DNA from: Saccharina japonica
Lineage: Eukaryota; Sar; Phaeophyceae; Laminariales; Laminariaceae
Length of the DNA: 64,000 bases
Reading direction: 5' to 3'
Assembly (NCBI GenBank): GCA_008828725.1
Contig: MEHQ01004543.1
Span: 186,001 to 250,000, forward strand
Below, in pieces: positions 48,601 to 57,992 of the stretch (position 1 is the stretch's first letter; the number at the start of each line of letters is the position of its first letter). Below the pieces are notes generated by a model, which saw nothing but the letters and a program-made list of their open reading frames with translations, did no database searches and was not told the DNA's origin. Both the position numbers and the translations under genes were made by a program.

Positions 48601-51465
48601 TAGGCTGGGTCATTGAGATGGCTTGAAGCCTTTTATTACTTCATTATACTATTGTTTTTTTACGCGGCGCAACCTCCCAAACGCAACAACCCCGCCAAAA
48701 AATATGGGGCGTGTTGCGGAACATACTTGCCGCTGGCTGCGAACACAGCAATCCAATTTGTACTGCACTCATGTACAATAGTATAGTGCTGCAGTACTAC
48801 TGTACTGCTGTGGGGTCGTACTACTCGTAGACGACACAGCAGTACTACGTATTTGAGCCTGGTCCCTGATTTGCATTGCCTTCTGTCTTGCGTGTGGTAA
48901 TATCCATACAGCAGTACAGGAGTAGCGTATCGGAGCCTGATCCGATCGATATCTCTGTCTTGTGACCGAACAACAGAAAAACAGATTACAGCAATGTCGA
49001 CGAGGCAACAACGACTGCTACCACCATCTACCATCCACCAACGCACGCCAGTTGACGACAATTACAAATATTCTGCTGTGCGAGTTCCTAGCGATAGCTC
49101 ATACTACCTTGATCTTATTTCCAAAGCGCAAAATAACTCGAGGATCGATCCTGAAAAGTAATTTCTCGATCGGCAATTAAGAGCTAACAGGTCCAGAGAG
49201 GCGAGAGAATTGCCGAGGGTGTCCTCCGAGTAGGCGAGATTCAAGTAAGGTATTTTACAAGGCGCTTCGCTCCGTGGGCGGCTTCCGCCGCCCGCTACGC
49301 TCGGTCACAAGGAAGAAAACAAAAGGTGAGCGAAGCGGACAGATATGTCACGATTGTAGATGCAACCTGGCGACTTGCAAATGCCAAGAGCTCCTACCAG
49401 GTATACAGTACCGGCCCGCTCAAAAGAAAGTAACTCAGAAGAAAGTCAGCCTGAAAAACTGAAACATTAAGAAAGCTCTCAGCCTATTAATAGTCGGTGC
49501 CTAAGCTTCAAGAAAGATGACCCCTTCCCATGGCTGGCCTGGGCCCAAGGCACCATTCATTGTACAGTCAGTACTAGGGGAAACGCCTTCTCGGAGACCA
49601 AAATAAGAACGCGCAACATAATAAGAAAGTGTGATTTCGCGCGCCCAGACTAAGAAAGTCAGCCTGAATCCAATTTCAGGTTTCTTATAAGAGGGCCGGA
49701 CCTGTATACGAGCACGCTTTTTTTTGTAGGCCGGGCAGATTTCGATGTTCGTTTTGACACTGCGAGCTGTACAGATGTTCGACGACATGCTGACTCTCGC
49801 CAACTTCGTCTGCCAGCTTGCGTTGTCGCGCTCAGATCGGCACGTGCTTGCTTCGCTGCTTTGTGGAGGGCTAAAGGGCTGTGCTGTGCTGTTGCATAAA
49901 TACCTGACATACGTACTCGTACTGTATGTGCTTGCGGTATAAGCTCGACAACATGCTCGTACGTACGTATGGCACAACAACTGACAAAAAATGAAAAAAA
50001 GGGAAAAGGCTCGCCGGCAAGTAATAGAAGGATGAGAGCCAAATCGGCATAAAATAACTCGAGGATCGGTCCCCAACATATAATATTCTCGTCGGCAATT
50101 ACGGACTGAGGGGGGCCGTGAGGTGGGAGAATATACCAAGCGAGACAGCCCCGAGGGTCGGACTATTTTCGTATTCAAGTCTATACTGCTGTTTTATCAA
50201 ACTGCTGTTGTACAGACTGTAAGTCCAGCAGTAAAGGCACAGGAATAAGAAATAACGCCATAAGAACATAAGGCTCACTTTTCGGAGGACGCTAAGAAAA
50301 TTGGATCAAGAAATCGAGCGGCAAGCGCTACACTAAATCCTACGAGTATACTACCCAATGCTCAAAATTGTTCACGTCACAGGCAGTAAGGTTTTCATAA
50401 GGCTTGCGCAGGATAGTATTTCTTACCTGGTATACACTACCGGCCCTCTCATAAGAAAGTGCCCCACAAGAAACTCAGCCTAAACATTACGGGGGAGATA
50501 AGAAAGTCGACAGCTACTACACTGAAGTTAGTGTGGGACACACCCCTTTCTCAAACAAGAAAGTCAGCCTAAGCCCGATTTCTGGTTTCTTATGAGCGGG
50601 CCGGTACTATTGCTGTGTAGGTGTAGGCTACGTGATGCCGTACGTATATTACGAGTGCGAGTAGAGATGTTGGGGGGTTGGGAAACGGCAAGTGAGGGGG
50701 GTTGGGGGTGATGGTCATATCAAACAGCCATCAATGCGAGCTGCAAATTTGCTCAGCATCGTTGATTGCTCCTATATATAAATGTGCGAGGACCCAACAA
50801 CTCCCGCCGACATATGTCCTCACCTGCGCAAGCACGGCCGGATTCCCGTAGTCCTTCTTGCCCTTGATGACCTTCGTGAAATCCTCTTTCCGATTCAGAA
50901 GCTTGGCTATCTTCGCGCACAGCGCGGGGTTAGCCTGAGCAGTTGCCTCAGGAGGCAGCATATCTCGGTATTCCGGCTTGATAACATCGCCATCCCCCTC
51001 CTCCTCGCTCCCCTCGTCAGCCCCCCCGCCCGAGCTGTCTTCTACTCCAGGGCCTCCCAAAGCGTTCTCTGGCGGGTCATCACCTAGAAAGGGGGAGCTG
51101 GCGATTGGAGACGCGTTGTCGAGTCGTACCAATGGGGACGGGAGGGGCATGAAAAACTGCCTCGACTCCTTCGATGGAGGGGCTGGAGCATCGAAGGACG
51201 ACGCCCTCAAAACTCTATTTCGTACTTCGCGATCAGAAAGTCCGTCGTATCCCAACGGTTCTCCTGGCTGGCTGTCGGAGTTTTCCTCCGTATTCCCGCT
51301 GCCGCCGCCGCCGCCACCGCCGCCCACAACCACCCCGCCGGTGCTCCTGTTGCCTCGGCTGTGTTCCCCTTCGGGTGAACCCTCCCCTGTGTCTTGATGG
51401 GTGTTTGCGTCATCCGCATCGCTTCCATCCGAGTCATAGCCTGCAAGCCCCAATAACGATGACAT
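45662..51465 (-). CDS. HCNGP/SAP30BP-family protein
   Basis: Exons 50824-51465, 46533-46676 and 45716-46219 join in phase 0. The start MSSLLGLAGYDSDGSD resembles the N-terminus of SAP30-binding proteins. After a long Ser/Gly/acidic segment the HCNGP domain begins at MLPPEATAQANPALCAKIA and runs NPAVLAQ (end exon 1) to ICHYCTVDDKGTNYPEDR and DTKDFHDSLMAEERK (exon 2). Exon 3 is an extreme alanine-rich tail with TTTKRGSKWG, matching the KRKSKW segment of animal SAP30BP, and ends with a glutamine/alanine helix (QAQAQADKEAQQRAE). Animal SAP30BP is a nuclear protein linked to splicing and to the SAP30 corepressor. The 3' end is uncertain: reading on from 45716 gives a TAG at 45662 after 17 more residues, but a good donor (CAG/GTGGGT) lies there, so a fourth exon is possible. 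Intron 1 is 4.1 kb and contains two MITEs. Confidence 0.82.
49406..49704. mobile_element. CCGGCCC-type MITE 1, 299 bp, in the HCNGP intron
   Basis: Terminal inverted repeats start CAGTACCGGCCCGCTC at the left and CAGGTCCGGCCCTCTTATAA on the opposite strand at the right, with TATA on both flanks (49402-49405, 49705-49708). Subterminal AAGAAAGTCAGCCTGAA motifs lie inside both ends. Confidence 0.7.
50435..50609. mobile_element. CCGGCCC-type MITE 2, about 175 bp, in the HCNGP intron
   Basis: Left end CACTACCGGCCCTCTCATAA after TATA; right end on the opposite strand reads AGTACCGGCCCGCTCATAAG. It shares the AAGAAAGTCAGCCT subterminal motif with the element at 49406. The right border is approximate because the right-hand TATA is not preserved. 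Confidence 0.65.
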
Positions 51466-54400
51466 GCTACTCGAGGCGACGCTGCACTCGTGTGCTGGCG
51501 AGTGGGTGATAGCCGCCACAGCACCGCAACCCTGCTGCGTGGTGTGTAAACCAACCTCCCGGGGATGTATTGTGGTTGCTTCCGATTCAACAAGGCTTCC
51601 AAACCTCCACGAACTCCCGACATTCCGTTTGGATATATTTTTACACAACACGAGACATCCTTCGTCAGGCCACGAGCTGCAGCACAAGTGCGGTCGATAT
51701 ACCCACGTACTCGTCTGCGAAGGTGAGTATCGGCCGAATAGATCGGGTTCATATTGTGTGCTCGTAGCATACGTATACACACAGCATTACCTGATACCCT
51801 GACAGCATTCGCGCTGATTCTGTCTCTTTCTGTTTGTTTGAACAAGATACGTAGAGAGAGGGGTGTAAAGAGGAGGGGGCCGATGCGTAAACGAACGCAA
51901 CGGGAGAGGGGGTGTTGCTGTACGGAAAGCGGGAAAGGGGCTGCTGTTGTACGGATTTGGAGCAGGGTGAACAACATAAGAGCTGCCTGGTATAACTTCC
52001 GTCTAGCTCCACCAATGAATATGGCAGTTATCCACACCAACGCGCGCGCTAAACTTCGTTGCGCCCCAGATCACGCCACATGTCCATATCTTCTCCCTTA
52101 CGTATATATACTCGTATACACATGTACAACACGAGCCTTGGTTTTCAACAGAGAAATCATCACAGCAGCATGTGAAATAATTCACAGCGACGCACCAGAC
52201 GAAACTACAGTAATGTTTCGCCCCGTGAATCTCCTCCATCTGGCCTTCCACTTTACCGGTAGCCACCAATCAACAACCGCCAGCCTATATATGGGTGGAT
52301 GCGAATGCTATCGTGCCGCTCACAAAGGGATGTATATTATTTGAGTTTTCGTGGACACATGCCGCGACACCCCACGGACGCTGCCACGGCACGCCGCGGT
52401 ATGTCGCGACACCCCACGACGTGTCGCGGCGAGTGTTGCGGGGAGTGTCGCGAGTGTCACTAACCCTAACCCTAACCCTACGTGTCGCGGCTTGTCGCGG
52501 CATGCCGCGGCACGTGTCGCGGCGTGCCGCGGCAGCGTCCGTGGCGTGAAGCGGCATGTCGCGACACGTGTCGCGACAAGTGCCACAAAAAAGTCAAATC
52601 ATGTAGATCCATGCGGCGGCGGCGGCGGAAGTATCACGGGTGCAGTGTTCCTCGTACTGCTGCTGCTGTATTGAGAAATGGCTCGCGCCGACGGCATAAC
52701 AACTCGATTTATCAATTTCACATGATCCCAGCTTATTTATGTGGGCTAAAAAAAAAGTACGGTACCATACTGTAGTTTCCAGCGGCGACTGGAGTGCCGA
52801 AAACAACGTGGGATGAATGCGCTTGAAGCGGATAAACCTGTGGAGCCGAATGCGGAGGAAGCATATCTACTGTTAATAGTACGTACCCTTTGGGAGAACT
52901 ACTGAATATCTAGTTGACAGGCTGATTGGTAGCTGTACTTCTTGTGTCTTAAGGGCAGCTTCGCTGCAAGTACGTGAGTGCTGGCCTTAAGCGGAACTTC
53001 AACCGCGTGCCATGCACAGGATCGCGTGGCCAGCCTCAAGGAGTATGTTGCCTGGTGTCACTGCTATAGCTCTGGTATTAAGATTGCACTTCAACTAACC
53101 GATGGTCAGCGCCACGTGCGTGGTCAGCGTCGCCGGAACTTTTAGTATCACCGTCTACCTGGAGCAGTTTCCCCCGCAGATTTTCAGACGCGTCTGAACA
53201 GCTACCGTATGACCTTACCCATTGTTTTTACCCTTTTACTACAGCAGTATACTGCAAAAATGATCCCAAAATGAATTCAAGCAGTTTGCCCGCAAAAAAG
53301 CGTGGTTTCAGTTCGAAACGAGTTGAAGTCATGTGACACAGAGGTTCTTCGACAGCACGGTTGAAGTATAGTTATCTTGAAACACCAACTCTAACACTAA
53401 CCCCGACCGCCTAGGAAAATTCTCGGAATTAAACTGTATCGAAGAGTTTCTGTAGTGTGGACCATCAACGATTTTGGCGAAGGGCTCGGACGAATAGAAA
53501 GCTCTCATGAAATTTCGTGTCTGGACGAGGTCAGTTCCATCATCAGCTGTTTGATGTGGGGACGTCACAAGGGGCGCTGCAAAATACGCTTTTGAGAAGT
53601 CAGGGTTTCGACCAGCAGTAGTAGTAATCGAACGAAATTCGACCATTCTCGATAGATAAGCACAGCAGACAGTACTACTGTAGTACAGCGAATTAGCAGA
53701 AAATTTATCGGCACGGAAGCTACAACAGTAGGAAATCCTGAATTGACCAATCAGAAAACTGCGGGCACGAAATCCCTTTCTCTATAAATATTATGCTACG
53801 GTAGGAAGGGCTATAACGGCTGGGTGGTTGTTGGAACTCCGCCAACGTTTGATAAGGGATTGACAAGGTATTGACAAGGTATTGATAAGGAGGGTACAGC
53901 ACCGCCAAGATGTGTTAAAAGTCTCAGGGAAAACGCCAAGAAGACGGTCGGATTGGTCATGCGAAAAGCTGCAACATCTAACCTGAGACCTGAGCTACTA
54001 TTCATAGGCAGCCCGTACCGGTCACCAAGGCAGCTATCATGATTGTGCAGTACAAGCGAACACGTCTATCGCATATGGCAACACCAAAAATAAAAAAAAA
54101 GTAGCAGGTAGGAAACAGGCAACCGCAAAGTTCTTGTGCCGATCCATGATAAAGCTGCCGTTTCACCAAGCAACTTTTACGTTGTGTTGCTAAGGACAAT
54201 CGTCGGGATCGTGGGTAGAGAGGTAGGCTCCCAGTCAGATAGGTTCCTCATTATATCGTTTCGAAACCGTATAAGTACAGTAGGCGTCGGTAAAAGGCTA
54301 TGTGTAGAAAAAAAACTATCTTGAACAAACCAGCATCCTACTCGTACTCTTTCCGCTCGGCAGAACACATACCAATACCATCGGAACGCCACAGGCGTGA

Positions 54401-54758
54401 TTCTCACAGATTAAAGACGCATATCATACACACGAGGACGTATTTCTTCCACATAAGTACAGCAGCTGCTCCGACACGTCCGCGCAACTATCGACAAGTC
54501 AGGGTGTTTGCAAGAGGAAACTTGACCACCAGGCGCCAATTGTACCTCCTCCCTGAGCTCTTGGATGTGAGACGCTATCACCCACGCGAGGCAAACAAGC
54601 AAGACTCCTCGTCGGCCGCACTATCGTTCTTCCTGAAACCGGGATCTTCAAACTAAAAAAATGGAAATCACGCCCACATGCGTACCCCCCGTATTCCGGC
54701 TCGTCCGGCTAGCAACGCGCTCTCTTCGCAGAGTTCCATCCCCAGCTACCACAAAATA
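51466..54758. other. 5' flank of the HCNGP gene and gene-poor region
   Basis: The first 900 bp would contain the HCNGP promoter; no motif decides it. The telomere-containing inverted repeat lies at 52.35-52.59 kb. Beyond it only short, unsupported frames and a small direct repeat (TTGACAAGGTA twice, then TTGATAAGG) at about 53860-53890 are seen. Confidence 0.5.
52350..52590. repeat. GC-rich inverted repeat with an internal telomere-type tract
   Basis: The left arm contains CACGGACGCTGCCACGGCAC and the right arm, on the opposite strand, CACGGACGCTGCCGCGGCAC; both arms are built from TGTCGCG and TGCCGCG words. Near the centre, 52461-52480 is TAACCCTAACCCTAACCCTA, three and a third CCCTAA units. 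All six frames are open over long stretches because of the repeat, not because of coding. Confidence 0.8.
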
Positions 54759-57758
54759 CTACTCTTCAGAATCAAATACGCTCTCCATGCTATCCAAACA
54801 TTGCTGGATGTGTGCTTGTCTCTCCCACTGCCCCTGCCGGCCTTCGAAATCAAGCTGGCAGACCGGACACTCAGAAGGCCCTTTCGTTGCCGACATCGCC
54901 GCGTTTGAAGGCTTCCCCCCGACAGCGGTTTCTCTCGGCGACGAGTCCCGGCTTACCCTCGTGTTCTGCTCAGTCCCTGCTTCAATCTCATCTACAGCAT
55001 AATATGCCTTTCTTCCTGCGGCAGCGGCAGCAACGCCTCTAGTGGACGCTGTGCCGTGGCGATGCCCGGCGTCCCTGGGCCTGCCCTCTGTTCGACTTGA
55101 CCCTGCTGCGGGCTAAGTAGACGTGAGAGGCGGGGGAAGGCGGAACATTCCAGCGTTAGCGTAACGCCGAACATCAACACAGTGCCTCAGTAAACTGCAG
55201 CACGGTCGCATGGCGCGATGGATGGAAGGTGTTCCGGAATTTGAGCTCCCTGGACCCGAGTACGTGCCCTGGCGTGCACTGCCGGCTTCATAACTCAGAG
55301 TTACCGGACAAGTCTCACGACATGCTTAGCATTGAGACCACCAACACAATAAGTTAGCACTTCGGCAGCGGAGGTTGGAACTGCCTCTACCAAGGATTTG
55401 GGGAAGACTAGTTGGTCGGAACTACGTTGTAGTGTGGGCTAATTTTTGCAGTGATAAGAGGGTTCAATGGAACTAAAGGCAGCGGGACACACCAGATAAT
55501 TTTAGCACCCTCACCTTGGGGGAAAAAACACCTTGAAGGGACACCCTCGTTGGCCTTGGACTTCCCGCAGGGTCCGGAAATCGTCTACCTCTCTCGGATG
55601 AAGCCGGTTCTTTTTCCCCGTCTGTCGCGGACAATCGCTGGCTGTGTAGGCGGGAGTCACGCGGTGGCGTGGGGTAAGCAGACCCACCCGCCTCCATCGC
55701 AAACTCCCTTATGCTAGGCTGATGTGTGCTCCCGGAGACCCGTGCCGCGGTATAGGCGACGTCAGCCGTAGAGTCTGAGGCGGGGCCCGGCTTCTTCGCT
55801 GAGGAGGTCTGCTTCAGCAGACAGCCGTGGACGTGCTGGAGGGCACGGGCGCAGAAAGGAGGGACACCAAAGGGATAAGGGAGGAAAAATTTAAAGGTAT
55901 GGGCCATACCGGTCGGAGGGTTTTAGCGGACAGCGAGCGTAGTTTCTCGCCAAGATTTACGACTAGGCTGTCAATGGCCAAGGTTCAGGCATGAACACGG
56001 AACACGGGGAGGGAGGGAGGGAGGGGGTTCCCATGGGGGGGGGGGGGTGGCGTCGGCCATGACACGTATAGAGATGACATATATAGATTGATTAATCGAT
56101 CGATTGATTGACTGCTGTCCCTTCTTATTGCTGCCTGTTCTGCTTTTCGTATCAACACTATTAAATAGTATTCGAGGCCACAAAGACAGAGCCCCCCTTC
56201 CCAAACCACCCCAATCCTTGCTTTAGTTTGTATCGCGCGTTAGGTGCAGCACGCCGACTTCCATCCAACTACGATCATTCGAGTCGAGTCCGCGTGGTAT
56301 TTTTATCGATGTTGGCCGGGGTATTCGAGGAACGCGCGTCAAGAAACACGGACATTGTCGGCACCGCCAACCGATATCATGACAAAATTACCCACTACAA
56401 AGACTGCGAGCATACCACAAAACCACCGGGGCGACTGTTTTACATACCGCACGCAGACCATATACCTGGTTCTGCGTGACTGCAGCGACACTCCAGATAA
56501 AAAAACTTAGCATCGCGACAGCAGTGCCATGCTCACAGCGGAGTCGCCGGACCGAGCGACTTGGGGGGCAACATGCGATGTCCCAAATTATCACCTGCTG
56601 GCGCTGCCCCGACTTCCAGTGGTCCATCCCCCGTTGGCACACGGGACATTTAACCTTGTCACCAGTGTCGTTGGTTTGCAAAACTTCGGCAGAAGGACTC
56701 GTCACACCCCCGAAGCTGCCCCTGGCCGGAGCATCCTCACGCCCGGATACCGCAGCGGGCTGCACCCGACGGGAACCCCCAGCCGCCATTCCCGCAGGTT
56801 GGTGATTCCCGTTCTCCTTCCTGCGAGACCGATGGTGACCCTGGCGTTGACCATTATCATAGCTTTTCCCCGGCTGCACTGGGTGACCGGGTTGCGACGC
56901 GGCCGGGGGGTGGCGGCTACGGCTATCGGCAGCTCCCCGCGACGATCTCGTTCCATCATTACCGTCTCCTGTTCTACTCTGCTCTGGGTTCGACGAAATA
57001 TCCTGCCAGCTGTTCGAATGGCGAACGCCGCCCACTCCGATCCCTCGTGCCGGCCGTTCCGCTTGCTCGCGACACCGGTTAGAACTCGACGGGAGCGGGT
57101 CTGTTGCGAGGTGGGATGGTTTGGGCTTTGGTGCAGGGGTGGCCTTGGCGATGATGTAGGGGTCATCTCGGAGACGTCCTCGTTCACTGATCCACCCTCC
57201 CTGTCCCAAAACGTGCCACGGCGTCGAAATCCCAGGGAAAATTAAGTTTGTCCAGGACAGGTAGGAAGTGCTGGTAGGAGTCGCTGCACTATGAATATAG
57301 CAATCTACGAAATACGTAATTTACAGAGAGTCAGGCAATCGAGAATCACGTCACCAGTCGAAGTGAACGTACTAATAACGAACAGTGCACACTGTCCTCC
57401 CATTTTTAGTCCTAACTCCTACGGGAAACCATTTTCCGACTCAGCATCTGCGGTGAGCACGGCGAGAATCGACCACAGCAAAAACACAAAAACAACCCAA
57501 ACCAGATCGTAACCGGGGTGGGGTCATTGTGCCTGCTTTCTCATGTGTCGGCTGGTAAGGAGGACATGCTGAACTCACCGTGGGCGCGAGCACAGGGTGA
57601 GGTACCACGCGGTATCTGAGGACGCCGATGCAGTCGTCATCGGCAGGAGATAAATACCACACCTGAACAGCACGGGTATCACGGAGGGGTACGTACAGGC
57701 TTGCCATGTAGGGATTGTATGCTAAACACCACCCCTGCCTCAAGTGCAGGATTGTCAT
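54759..57758 (-). CDS. Protein with two Rad18/UBZ-like CPVC...H...C zinc fingers (486 aa)
   Basis: Exons 57579-57758, 56595-57200, 55515-55835 and 54759-55112 (TAG) join in phase 0 throughout. The ATG at 57758 has an in-frame TGA six codons upstream. Exon 1 encodes a compact segment (MASLYVPLRDTRAVQVWYLS). Exon 2 is mostly disordered (Pro, Ser, Arg, Gly) and ends in KCPVCQRGMDHWKSGQRQQ; exon 3 supplies HVHGCLLKQ, completing a CxxC-x14-H-x3-C finger. The C-terminus has a second copy, CPVCQLDFEGRQGQW ... HIQQCL, with nearly the same spacing (x15). Such fingers in Rad18, SNM1, SLX4 and translesion polymerases bind ubiquitin or DNA; a role in ubiquitin signalling or DNA repair is inferred. The two fingers match each other, which supports the exon joins. 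I do not recognise the specific orthologue. Confidence 0.72.
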
Positions 57759-57992
57759 ACAGAAGTTTTTCGTAGCATATATTCACCGACGTCGCTCGAG
57801 GAAATGGCCGCCGGAAGGGCGCAAGGAGTCTGTCCTCAACCACTATCAGCTTGGTGGCGCGGGCTAGCACAGCCGTCGTGACATACTATCAGTCCCACAC
57901 CACACACCGCAGTAGTACGGTAGTTCTACATTATGATTACAACGAGAATGGCACAAGGTTTAAACCCATCGTATCGCTGCTTGCGTAGCCCC

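Noticed and set aside
49274-49462. Plus-strand frame with a cysteine cluster (CHDCRCNLATCKC)
   Set aside because: It runs into the inverted repeat of a MITE inside the HCNGP intron and has no further zinc-finger context.
52320-52590. Open frames rich in ATCRDTPR-like peptides on both strands
   Set aside because: They come from the TGTCGCG repeat words; all frames are open and no protein family is suggested.
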